Positions 1 through 8,393 of a stretch of 12,537 nt of DNA are shown here, piece by piece (the stretch's first letter is position 1; every line of letters begins with the position of its first letter). The translations under genes and the position numbers were made by a program. The stretch spans positions 1 to 12,537 of the forward strand of contig CAWAXW010000001.1 of assembly GCA_963786155.1 (NCBI GenBank), given 5' to 3'. The notes below the pieces were generated by a model. It was given only the letters and a program-made list of their open reading frames with translations, did no database searches and was not told where the DNA came from. This DNA comes from CAWAXW01 sp963786155 (GTDB taxonomy: Bacteria; Actinomycetota; CADDZG01; WHSQ01).

Positions 1-326
1 CCTGAACCTTGGCTACACCCCTCACACATGGACGAACGGGGTCGGCTTCGCGGTGAACCTCCAGCTGATGGCGGCGTCCGGCTTCGGCGAAGAGAAGCGG
101 CTCGGAATACCCGCTAGACCCACCCGGGTGGGTACCCGAGGCGCGCGACGTGATGCTCGAAACTCCTTTCGTGCACGAGAAGGGCACGCTAGAGGTCCCC
201 ACCGGTCCCGGCCTGGGGATAACCATCTCACCCCGAGCGCTCAAGAAGTGGAAGTGCTTCTTCATGATTATCAGCCTGGTCTTCTTCGCCCTGAGGGATA
301 GAGGAGTAAAGGCCTCCCGCGAATAA
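1..326 (+). CDS. Enolase-superfamily (mandelate racemase/sugar-acid dehydratase type) enzyme, C-terminal end, one frameshift
   Basis: Only the last ~108 residues are in the window; the gene starts upstream. Reading from base 2 gives a PHTWTNGVGFAVNLQL stretch, the late-barrel His-containing segment typical of mandelate racemase/muconate lactonizing relatives such as sugar-acid dehydratases. The frame breaks near base 112: dropping one G from CTCGGAAT continues directly into YPLDPPGWVPEARDVML and then TLEVPTGPGLGITI, the usual C-terminal signature, ending at TAA 324-326. The tail after the Gly-Leu-Gly motif (KKWKCFF...LRDRGVKASRE) matches in style the longer C-termini of some members. These enzymes abstract a proton alpha to a carboxylate using Mg2+, in the cytoplasm. 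The catalytic Lys and metal ligands lie upstream, so the substrate cannot be inferred. The single inserted base is probably a sequence error. Confidence 0.8.
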
Positions 327-373
327 TTCGACAAGGCGAAGCGCCAGAAAACATGAACTCTTTTCCTGAATAG

Positions 374-393
374 CGACGTTTGCCGTCGTTTTT
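374..393 (+). terminator. Intrinsic terminator after the enolase-superfamily gene
   Basis: A perfect 5-bp stem CGACG/CGTCG (374-378, 384-388) with a five-base loop TTTGC is followed by five T (389-393), 47 bases after the stop codon. An outer, imperfect arm (TTCCTGAA with TTCAGGGAA) could extend it. The T run touches the stop codon of the convergent VWA gene (395-393 on the minus strand), so two converging transcripts meet here. The stem is short, which limits confidence. Confidence 0.5.
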
Positions 394-2301
394 CAGGGAA
401 AGGTTGCGTCCCAGCCCAGGTAGTCGTTGATGATCGTGTTGCCTATGTGGGCCGACTCGGCCATCGTCGTCGTACCTCCGGTGAGCTTGGCTAAGCGCTC
501 CATGAACGAGGTGAGTCCCGCCGACTCCTCGAGCATGAAGACGTTGATCTGGATACCCGAGCGGGCCAGCCGGTCGCCTCGCGTAGGGTCTTCTCGATCG
601 TGGTCGGAATCGGCGGCCAGTTGAAGAGCGCCTGGCCATCGTCGAGGTGAGCGGTCGGCTCGCCGTCGGTGACCATGATCACCTGCTTGACGGCGGCGGT
701 CGTCGGCGAGCAACCGACGAGCCAGCAGGAACGCGTGCTGCATGTTCGTCCCGTGCACTTCCTCCCACCCCGCCGTAGCGAGTTCGGCCGGCTTCATCTG
801 CCGGGCGTAGTCGGAGAAGCCGACGAGATACAGACTATCGTCCGGATACTTCCCTTCGATCAGCGCGTGGAGAGCCAGAGCCATCTTCTTCGCGGGGATC
901 CAGTGACCGCGCAGCGGCATCGAGAACGATAGGTCGAGTAGCAGAGCGGTCGCTCGCCGGGGTCGCGACTCGGTCTCCGTGACCTCGAAGTCGTCGGGCT
1001 TGAGCTGGCGGGCACTCCGGCTCCGTTGCGTGACCGCGTTGAGCACGGTGCGCTCGACGGAGATCGGATCGGCGTCCCCCAACCTCCAGGCCCGCGTCTG
1101 GCCGGTGGGCTCGGCGTCGCCCCCGCCGGCGCGGTGGCTTGGCTCTCGGCTGAACCCGGGCCAGCATCCTGGTCAGCGATCGTTCGCCGAGCAGCCGCGC
1201 CCCCGGGCCGTGAGCTCGAGCCGGCCGTCGGACCGCTTGCAGTGCCCCCGCCCGCTCAAGCGCCTTCTCGATCTCCTTCAGCCGGTGCAGATCTGTGACC
1301 GCGTCCTCGCCGAGCGCGCGCTGAGCTTCTCCTCGTCGATGTCGTCGAGCGTGGCTCCGGGATAGTCGCCCTCGAGGGCTTCTCGAGGTCGTCGTACTCG
1401 CAGACGCGCTCGATGGCGTCGACGGCCTCCGACATTGGCATGTCGTCGCCCCATCCGGGCGTGACTTCGTCCCACGGGAGCTCCGGCATCACCCGCGCGA
1501 GGTTCTGTTGCAATTGGTCCACCTGGAAGGCCAGGTCCAGGTCGCCCAGCACGGACGAAGCGAGCTCGGCGAGCTCACGCCGTTGCTCGGGGTCATGCTC
1601 GCGAGCAGCCGGCTCATGGCGGCCATGCGGCGCGCCATGACCTCGAGCAGCTCGTCGAGGTTGCGAGGGTTCTCCGGGAACAAGTCGCCGTAGCGCTCCA
1701 TGAAGCCATCGAAGTCGTACGGTTCGCCCGCCGCGCGGGCGGCGATCATCGCGTTGAGCTCGGCGAGCATGTCCTTGATTCGCGCGATGTCCTCGTCGGT
1801 GAGGTTGCGCATCGCGCCGGCGATGTTGCCGAACTCGCAGTTGAGCACGTCCGTCGCAGCTCTTCGAGCAGCTTGTCGAAGCGACGTTGGGCCTCGGCCG
1901 ATTGGAAGTCATAGTTCTGGAGCTCGCTGCAGGGCCCCGGCGGGGTGTCCCGGCATGGCGTCGAGCATCACCTCGCGCATCCGGGCGTCCTCGCCCTCTC
2001 GTTTCGAAAGCTCGTGCGTTCGAGGTCGAGCGATCTCGTCGAGCTTCTCGCGCACATCCGCGAGGGGGCCGGACAGATTGAGCCTCTCCGCGGCCCTCTC
2101 CCGTGCCAGTCTCAGCCGGCGCGCGAGCTCGTCGAGCCCTTCCATGTCGCCCATCCCGATCCTGCGCAGGTTTCGCAGCGACCAGTCGGCTCCGAACCCG
2201 GCGAGGAGGTCGTCGGACATCTCGTCGAGCAAGCGTCCGACGTCGAGGTCGGGTCCGAGGGGGTTCTGCGTGTCGTCCCAGCGCGAGTAGCGAGACTTCA
2301 A
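393..2301 (-). CDS. VWA-domain protein, partner of the AAA+ ATPase; multiple frameshifts
   Basis: After repair of about ten frame changes this is one protein of ~636 residues. It starts at TTG 2301 (KSRYSRWDDTQNPLGPDLDV), which overlaps the stop of the upstream ATPase gene. A helical N-terminal region carries FDGFMERYGDLFPENPRNLDELL, then DLDLAFQVDQLQQNL and YPGATLDDIDEE; next comes a GGDAEPTGQTRAWRLGD linker with ISVERTVLNAV. The C-terminal VWA domain shows a MIDAS set: DLSFSM, the Thr of GTNMQHA and the Asp of VTDGEPT. It ends IINDYLGWDATFP at TGA 395-393. Frame changes lie near 1929, 1855, 1592, 1382, 1312, 1240, 1205, 1110, 683 and 571. Such AAA+/VWA pairs are thought to act as chaperone-like machines, by analogy with MoxR and chelatases; the client is unknown. 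Conserved blocks survive on both sides of each break, favouring sequence error over decay. Confidence 0.85.
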
Positions 2302-3720
2302 GGGACTGCCGGCTCTCGAAGCGCCAGCGAGTGTCGCCTCCGGCGGTGTCCTTGTTGACGCGGCGGCGTGAGGTGCAGACCCTCGAGCACGAACTCGAGT
2401 GCTGGCCGCGATCGCGGCGGGGCTCTCCTCCGAGATCCCCAAGCGGGCCGCGGCGCGCTCGATCCCGAAGCGCTTGAGATCGACTTGGGCCAGCAGCTCC
2501 CCGGGCCGCATCGCAGTCGGAGGTCTCGATCTCGAGCCCGCCCTCGAACGCGGCGGTGAGCGGGCGCAGGTCGAGCCCGCCGATCCGGCGGCGCCAGACT
2601 TCGAGCAACGCCTGCTTCAATGCGCGCTCGAGGATGTCCGGCTCGCGGCCCTCCTCGAGCGCGTCGAATTCGATCCGCCCGATGCTCGCCGGCAGGATCG
2701 CCCACAGGTCCACTATGCGCGGGATCGCCTCGTCCTCGCCGTTGGCAGAGCTCGTCGTAGCGCGCTCGGCGCCGGCGGTCTCGAACGCGCCGATCGAGAA
2801 CCGCACCGACACGCCGCTGCGCTGGTTCACGTGCGGGCTCACGCGGAGCTGTGCGGTGAGTTCCGCGATGACCTCGGCGATGAAATCGGGAGTGCGAACC
2901 GGGACCGTATCGGCCGGAGGCCGGAGTCGCCTCCTGCTCGCATGATCTCGATCTCTTCCTCGATCGTCTGCGGGTAGTGCGTACGGATCTGCGAGCCGAA
3001 GCGGTCCTTGAGCGGCGTGATGATCCGGCCGCGGTGCGTGTAGTCCTCCGGGTTCGCACTCGCGATCAGCATGAGATCGAGAGGGAGCCTGATCTTGTAG
3101 CCGCGCACCTGCACGTCGCGCTCCTCGAGGATGTTGAGCAACGCGACCTGGATCCGCTCGGGCAGATCGGGTAGCTCGTTGATCGCGAACGATACCTCGG
3201 TTCGTGCGCGGCACGAGCCCGTAGTGGATCGTCAGCTCGTCGCCGAGATAGCGGCCCTCCGCTACCCTGATCGGATCGACGTCTCCTATGAGGTCGGCAA
3301 CGGCAGTATCGGGGGTCGCGAGCTTCTCGGCGTAGCGCAAGTCACGCCCTATCCAAGCGATCGGCGTGTCGTCGCCCTCTTGCGCGACCAGGTCGCGGCA
3401 ACGAGCGCAGATCGGTCGATAGGGATGGTCGTTGATCTCGCAGCCTTCGACGATCGGGATCGTTCGTCGAGCAGACCGACGAGGTGGCGGATCAGGCGGA
3501 TCTTCGCTTGACCTCGCTCGCCGAGCAGGATGACGTCGTGCCCGGCGAGCAACGCGCGCTCGAAGGTAGGGATGACCGAGTCCTCGTAGCCGATGATCCG
3601 AGGGAACAGCGCACGACCGCCTTGCAGTCGCTCGATGAGGTTGTGCCTCATCTCCTCTTTGATCGAGCGGTCGGGATACCCGGCCACCCTCAGCTCGGCG
3701 ATCGTGCGAGGGGTGGTCAT
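2298..3720 (-). CDS. Magnesium-chelatase-like AAA+ ATPase (ChlI family); multiple frameshifts
   Basis: The repaired product is ~474 residues, starting at ATG 3720 (MTTPRTIAELRVAGYPDRSI). A Walker A loop GERGQAK is at residues 67-73, but the following residue is Ile instead of the usual Thr/Ser. Downstream are IPIVEGCEIND, a CARCR Cys-pair insertion, FAINELPDLPERIQ (Walker B region), LLNILEERDVQVRGY, the sensor segment LIASANPEDYTHRGRIITPL, then VSPHVNQRSGVSVRFS and EFVLEGLHL. This order is typical of the actinobacterial ChlI-like ATPase that sits next to a VWA protein; it is not evidence of chlorophyll synthesis. Frame changes occur near 3463, 3190, 2940, 2915, possibly 2772 and 2748, then 2514, 2400 and 2365, with one more before the end. 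The stop at 2300-2298 overlaps the TTG start of the VWA gene. Rv0958/Rv0959 of Mycobacterium tuberculosis is a comparable pair, from memory. Confidence 0.85.
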
Positions 3721-3729
3721 CCGGCACCC

Positions 3730-3735
3730 AGCTTA
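3730..3735 (-). promoter_or_regulatory. Candidate leaderless -10 box for the ATPase gene
   Basis: On the minus strand TAAGCT lies 9 bases before the ATG at 3720 and no convincing Shine-Dalgarno sequence intervenes. A TANNNT box at this distance is the usual look of a leaderless actinobacterial promoter. The same pattern, TAGGCT followed by GGGGGC, precedes the ACT gene at 10114. No -35 match is visible. Confidence 0.3.
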
Positions 3736-3766
3736 GGCCCGGCGGCGTACTAGCCCGTTCGCGTCA

Positions 3767-3795
3767 TGGACCGGGCCACCCTCGCTTCTTAGGAT
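3767..3795 (+). promoter_or_regulatory. Candidate promoter for the delta-60 repeat gene
   Basis: TGGACC (3767-3772), 17 bases of spacer and TAGGAT (3790-3795) resemble a sigma70 promoter with a TANNNT -10. The start site would fall near 3802, just before the ribosome binding site AGGGAGG (3804-3810), which is 7 bases from the ATG at 3818. It lies within the 97-base divergent gap between the ATPase and delta-60 genes. Confidence 0.4.
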
Positions 3796-3817
3796 TCAGG
3801 GCGAGGGAGGAAGTCTC

Positions 3818-5868
3818 ATGCGGACACCTCAGAGATTCAGTTGGAGGGCGACGGCGGTTCCGCTGTCGATCCTGCTTGCGTTGTCCCCGTTCCTCGGTGC
3901 CGGTGCTCAAGAGCAGCAGGGCTGGGGCCTCGACGACACCTTCGGGAGCCACGGTGCGACGACCACGGACGTGGGCCCGGGCCTGGACTTTGCGAATGAC
4001 GTCGTGGTCCAGGCCGACGGCAAGATCGTCGTAGCCGGCTATGCCACCGGTGACCGCCGCAAGGACTTCGCCCTCGTCCGCTACAACACCGATGGCTCGC
4101 TGGATACCGGTTTTGGCAAGGGGGGGATCGTCACCCTTGACTTCTTCGGAGGTGGGCTTGACGACGAGATCAACGCGGTCGCGATCTCTCCCGCGGGTCC
4201 CCGGGCCGGCCAGATCGCGGCCGTCGGCTCCGCCCAGTCTCCAGACGGCATCCCCGTCATGGCCGTGGCCATCTTCGATGCCAAAGGCTCCGACCTCATT
4301 CGAAGAATCGTGACATTTGGGGTTACGGATAGGAAGTTCGACCAGGCCTACGCCCAGGACGCGGCTTTCAGGAGCGATGGTTCTCTCGTCGTCGGGGGCC
4401 GGGTGAGGCTCTTCGACACCGGAAAGAACGCTGCCGCGCTGGTCGTATTCAATCCGAACCTCGAATTCGACACGACCTTCTCCGAGGATGGGAAGGCGCT
4501 CTTCACGACCGAGGACTCCGAGAACCAGGTGAACGCGGTTGCGGTGTATCCGCCGGGGGGCGAGCACGGCAACGAGATCGTTGCCGTCGGCCAGACCACC
4601 GTGTCCGAGACGACTGGGCACATGTACATAGCGCGCGTGCTTCCCAATGGACGGCTGGACCTGACCTTCTTCGACGAGGGTCAACAGACCAGGCCCATGG
4701 GGGAGGGGAGCAGCAGCGCGGATGGGGTCGTCGTCCAGCCGGACGGCAAGATCGTCGTTGCCGGTTCCCTGGTGAGATCGGGCACATCCGCTGATTTCGT
4801 CGCCCTCCGCTTGAAGACCGACGGTGCGCTCGACCCGGACTTCGCGACGGCGGGGACGGGTTTCGAGGTGATCGACTTCAACCGTTCGATCGACGCTGCC
4901 GGCGACATCGTACGCCAGGCCGACGGCAAGCTGGTCCTTACCGGGCGCGTGACCCAGGACGGGTCGGGCGTGGCAGGGCTGGCGCGCCTCTAACGCGAAC
5001 GGGACGCCCGACTCGAGCTTCGGGCAACCCGATGGGTCGGGGAACCCGAGCCACAAGGTCACGGCGGCTCTCGGCACTGGGAACGACGTGATGAATTCGC
5101 TGGCGCTAGCGTCCTCGCGTCAGATCGTAGTGGCCGGGTACAGCGAGCAGTCCGACGGGGATACGGTCGATCTCGGTGGCGCGCTTCGACGACAGAGATG
5201 AGGGCGAGCCTGAACCGAACGATCTGACCGCGCGCGTAGACAAGTTGCCGGCATTCCAGGCCGATCGGCGCGTCCAGCTCGAATGGTCCGTCGCCGGCGC
5301 GACCGGGGCCGTGGAGTTCGACGTCCGGGTGAAGTCGGCCCGCTACAACGAGGGCAAACTCGGCTCCCCGAACGTACTGGTGTCGAGGACGAAAGACAGG
5401 AGCCGGACGGTGATCGTCAAACGGGGCCAGGGCGAAACCCTGTGCTACCAGGTCCGGGCCCATGCCGATGGGAAAACGAGCCCCTGGAGCAAGGAGTCGT
5501 GCACCTCGATCCCCCTGGATGAGCGCGTCCTGGGTGCCTCGGGAAGTTGGCAGCGGTTCAAAGACAAGAACACCTACGACCAGACCTACAGCGGTTCGGT
5601 GGACAAGGGGGCAGAGCTCTTCATCGGGGGAGTCTTCGCCAAGCGCATCGCCGTCCAGGTCGTCAAGATCGATGGCGGCGGTGTCGTAGCGGTGTTCGTC
5701 GACGGTAAGAAGATGAAAGAGATGAACACCCAAAGCGCGTCGGCCGTCGCCGACATGATCCCGGTAGCGACGTTCCCGAGCGCCGCGAAACGCGACATCG
5801 ACCTAAGAGTCATCAAGCCCGGCGAGAGGGGCGTCTACATCGACGCCCTCGCCATCAGTCTGAAGTAG
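3818..5868 (+). CDS. Secreted delta-60-repeat (beta-propeller) protein with FnIII-like and C-terminal beta-sandwich modules; two frameshifts
   Basis: ATG 3818 follows a good ribosome binding site. Residues 1-31 form a signal peptide (Arg-rich start, hydrophobic AVPLSILLALSPFLGAGA). Seven copies of a ~50-60-residue delta-60-type repeat follow; the pattern is DxxFGxxG, then VVVQADGKIVVAG, then FALVRYNTDGSLD, at roughly residues 36, 94, 175, 215, 279, 337 and 396. The reading frame stops at TAA 4991-4993. Removing one T there opens a clean 61-residue stretch (NANGTPDSSFGQPDG...), and removing one G at 5175/5176 joins VARFDDRDEGE. The repaired gene is exactly 683 codons including the stop. C-terminal modules are FnIII-like (~476-564) and an SGSW...VFVDGKK...VYIDALAI beta-sandwich (~569-682), a type common at the ends of actinobacterial exported proteins. 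It probably acts at the cell surface or outside; the ligand is unknown. Confidence 0.85.
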
Positions 5869-8197
5869 ACGTACCCGAGAGGACGATGAAGTTGTGCGAC
5901 CCGGGCTCTAGGTTCATCGTGTAGATGCCGCCCTGCTCGCCCATGTCGAGCCTGAGCTCGAGGGCGTGCGTGGTCGTGACCACACCGTCGATTTCCTGAC
6001 TCGGGTCGATACCCATCCTCGCTAGATCGAGCCGAACCGCGCTCGCGCCGTTGAGGTCTAGCTCGAACCCGTTCGTCGTGGGAGGCGCCGCAGCCGGGCT
6101 ATCGATCCATTGGAGCCCCGACAGCACGTAGGGCCCCGTCGTGCCGGTGCCGGCCGGTGGTCCCGTGTCGGGGGCCACGATGTGTGCCTCGTTCGGGATA
6201 GCGAGAGAGTGGCCGTCGAACCTTGCAGCGGTAGCGCCCTCGGCGACCGTTAGCTCGGACATCCAGTAGGCGGAGTCGAAGTCGAAGTTCAGTGGCAGTT
6301 GGTCCGACTGGACCTCTTCAGTCGCCTTCTCGAACGCAACGTCGCGCGTGTACACGACGTGTGCGGGGTTCTCTGGACGAGTGAAGGTGTGGAGGTAACG
6401 AGCCGCTTCGCTCCACTGGTCCATGATCGGGTGCGAGTAGTGCTCGTACCCAGGGTACGTGTAGAAGCGATAGCGCTGACTGTTGAGCGTGAGCTGCTCG
6501 GCCTGGCGGGCGATGCCCGAGTAAGGAACCAGCTCGTCGCTCGTCCCGTGCAGGATCGCGTAGGGGACGTGCAGAGCATTCTCGAGCAACCTGCGCGTGT
6601 GCTGGTCGCGCGGCCGGCTCCCGTTTGCGGTGATGTAGCACGGGGTGTAGTCGTCGGCCTGGAAGTTGTCGCATCCTTGGAAATCTGCGCCCGTCCATGC
6701 TCCCTGGGTGACGGGACCGGCCACGGGGGCCGCCCCCGCGAAGCGGTCGGGGTAGAGGACGCTCAAGAGGTAGCTTCCCCAGCCGCCCATCGAGTGGCCT
6801 GTGACGTACACGCGGTCGTCGTCGACGGAGAAGGTCTCGAACACGTCGTTCCACACTTCGAGGAAATCGACGTGTCCGGTGCCGACGTACCAGCGGCCAG
6901 TGCCGCGTCCGGACGGCGAGACGACGATCGTGTCGCGGTTCTCGCCGAAGTGCTTGAAGACGCGGGGGACGATCCCACCGCCGCTGTGCGCGTTGCCGCC
7001 GCGCCAGTGGAGCCACCACTGCAGCGGGGTCGGCTCGCCGGCATAGGAGGTCGGCAGGTAGACGCCGTAGTGCTGGAACAGGCCGTTGCGCCCGCTCTCG
7101 CGCGCCACACCCGGAGTCGAGTCGGAGAGGAAGATGCGGTCGTGGTAGCCGGGCCCGGGCACGAACGTCTCGGTCGCGCCGCCGGCCAGGCTCGCTGCGT
7201 CGATCTCCGTGAAGAACGAGTCGATCGTCTGAGCGTGGAGTGACAGCGCCTGGAACTTGTCGAACCACACACGCACCGGCTCATCGAATCGGAACGCGAC
7301 GTTCGCGAGGTTGGCGTGCGGGGTGGCGTCGTTCATCTCGATCGCAAGGGGAGCGAAGCCGCTGCCGTCTTCGGCAGCGAGGCCCGTTGCGGCGGCCAGG
7401 CGGATCGTGCCGGATGCAGTCAAGGGCAGGCGCGCCTCGAGAGCGTTGTCGAAGCCGGAAGGATCGGTGACAACGCTTCCGGCGGGCAGGGTGGTCACTT
7501 GGTTCGAGGCCAGGTCCACGACCGTTCCCGAGTTGCCCGTGAGGAAGATCGCGAGGTCGGCGCTGTCAGAGCTGATCCCGCTGTTGAAGGGGATCTCCCG
7601 CGCTGCGGGGTCGCCCCCGAGGTCGGCCAGCACCAGAAGGGCCGTGCGATCGCCGGGGTTCATCGTGGTCGTGCGGGCCAGGAGGTCCAGGGAACCTTCC
7701 CCGGAGCTTGCGACCCTCAGCTCGACCAGGTCGGCCGAGTCCTTGTGCCCGACCGAGTCGCCGTAGGTGTCGTCGTAGCGGTACTGCTCGGGGATCGGGA
7801 CGCCGAGCTCGCCGGCCAGATCGGCCTGGCCGAGGGCGTCGATCCGGTAGATCTCGGGGAACAGGGCCTCGAGAGCCCCGGTCCGGCCCATCCGATCGGC
7901 GTCGCGGCCGTCATCGGGGCCGTGGGCGTCGAAGAGATGGTCTTGGTAGACGTACTCGCCGGCCGAGTAGACCGCGGTGCCGCCGTAGCGGCTCGCCGTG
8001 CCCGTCCAGTCCGAGATGAGCCCGTCGATGGTCTTCGCCGTGGGGGCGATGGGGTCCTGGGCCTGGGTCGTGGAGCCGCCCCGGGCGACCTCACGAGAAA
8101 GGATGGGCAGGTCGCCGGCATCCTCGGTCTGCCCCAAGGCGGGGGCGGCCGAGACGAGTAGGGCGAACGCGGTCAGAAGGGCGATCCGTCGAGACAT
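5855..8197 (-). CDS. Secreted alpha/beta hydrolase (prolyl-oligopeptidase/esterase-like)
   Basis: This intact 780-residue protein starts at ATG 8197, chosen because AAGGTAGG sits 4 bases upstream and a signal peptide (MSRRIALLTAFALLVSAAPALG) follows at once; the frame stays open upstream to 8767, but that extension lacks these signs. Residues ~55-310 form a beta-rich N-terminal domain beginning TIDGLISDWTG, like surface-binding DOMON/CBM9-type modules. The hydrolase core (~370-605) has LHWRGG, the nucleophile elbow GHSMGG with Ser469, a probable acid Asp554 in HGTSDELVP, and the His at 586 or 589 in YEHYSHP. A C-terminal ~175-residue beta-rich tail has no recognised fold. It is probably a secreted esterase or peptidase; specificity cannot be read from sequence. 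Its end overlaps the convergent delta-60 gene by 14 bases. The gene contains no frameshift. Confidence 0.85.
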   Translation of the reverse strand: MSRRIALLTAFALLVSAAPALGQTEDAGDLPILSREVARGGSTTQAQDPIAPTAKTIDGLISDWTGTASRYGGTAVYSAGEYVYQDHLFDAHGPDDGRDADRMGRTGALEALFPEIYRIDALGQADLAGELGVPIPEQYRYDDTYGDSVGHKDSADLVELRVASSGEGSLDLLARTTTMNPGDRTALLVLADLGGDPAAREIPFNSGISSDSADLAIFLTGNSGTVVDLASNQVTTLPAGSVVTDPSGFDNALEARLPLTASGTIRLAAATGLAAEDGSGFAPLAIEMNDATPHANLANVAFRFDEPVRVWFDKFQALSLHAQTIDSFFTEIDAASLAGGATETFVPGPGYHDRIFLSDSTPGVARESGRNGLFQHYGVYLPTSYAGEPTPLQWWLHWRGGNAHSGGGIVPRVFKHFGENRDTIVVSPSGRGTGRWYVGTGHVDFLEVWNDVFETFSVDDDRVYVTGHSMGGWGSYLLSVLYPDRFAGAAPVAGPVTQGAWTGADFQGCDNFQADDYTPCYITANGSRPRDQHTRRLLENALHVPYAILHGTSDELVPYSGIARQAEQLTLNSQRYRFYTYPGYEHYSHPIMDQWSEAARYLHTFTRPENPAHVVYTRDVAFEKATEEVQSDQLPLNFDFDSAYWMSELTVAEGATAARFDGHSLAIPNEAHIVAPDTGPPAGTGTTGPYVLSGLQWIDSPAAAPPTTNGFELDLNGASAVRLDLARMGIDPSQEIDGVVTTTHALELRLDMGEQGGIYTMNLEPGSHNFIVLSGTSTSD

Positions 8198-8250
8198 TTT
8201 GCCTACCTTGGTTGGTTTGGTCGGTTGCGGTGGAGATTCGACCGAACACC

Positions 8251-8290
8251 CTCCGTGTCCTGCTTTGCAGGAGTAAGCCCTGAAACGGAG
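8251..8290. repeat. Nested inverted repeat in the divergent intergenic region
   Basis: An outer arm CTCCGT (8251-8256) pairs with ACGGAG (8285-8290) and encloses a perfect hairpin, TCCTGC (8258-8263) with GCAGGA (8267-8272), loop TTT. It lies 54 bases before the hydrolase start on one strand and about 100 before the ceramidase-like start on the other, so it could be a leader RNA structure or an operator for either gene. It does not match a riboswitch class I can name. Its right half is also part of the bipartite motif copy at 8267-8297. Confidence 0.45.
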
Positions 8291-8297
8291 AAACGGG
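8267..8297 (+). promoter_or_regulatory. Bipartite motif GCAGGAG-N14-GAGAAACGGG, copy 1
   Basis: GCAGGAG (8267-8273), 14 bases, then GAGAAACGGG (8288-8297), preceded by TGTCCT at 8256-8261. The same layout, with the same 14-base gap, is found at 11242-11272 before the M6-like peptidase gene. It lies in the 196-base region between the divergent hydrolase and ceramidase-like genes. The function is unknown; a regulatory site or a dispersed genomic motif are both possible. Confidence 0.4.
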
Positions 8298-8393
8298 AGA
8301 GCACGCCGCTTGGTGCTCGCTCTGCCTGGCGGCCTACCTGACATCGACCTCGTGGGACCAGCCGGCACCTTGACCGGCGGAAAGGGCTTTGGC

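Noticed and set aside
296..331. A GGAG...GCGAA pair resembling the bipartite motif
   Set aside because: The spacing is 12 rather than 14, the first box lacks the GCA start, and it lies within the coding end of the enolase-superfamily gene.
1256..3727. Single 823-residue minus-strand frame
   Set aside because: It switches between real ATPase segments, out-of-frame Arg-rich nonsense and real VWA segments. It is an artefact of indels and high GC, not a fusion protein.
3764..5077. 437-residue minus-strand frame antisense to the delta-60 gene
   Set aside because: It is the mirror of a strongly repeat-coded gene on the plus strand; it has no recognisable domain, and the plus-strand gene has a signal peptide, ribosome binding site and family repeats.
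6299..8161. Plus-strand frames of 314 and 281 residues inside the hydrolase gene
   Set aside because: They are shadows caused by high GC at third positions; their Val/Arg/Gly-rich content has no motif, while the minus strand shows a complete catalytic triad.
8258..8272. GCAAAGC on the minus strand, reminiscent of a c-di-GMP-I riboswitch
   Set aside because: Only that heptamer matches; the other conserved blocks and the pairing scheme of that class are missing.
8310..8393. TTG start at 8310 for the ceramidase-like gene
   Set aside because: It would put 28 extra residues before the signal peptide and has no well-placed ribosome binding site; GTG 8394 has both.
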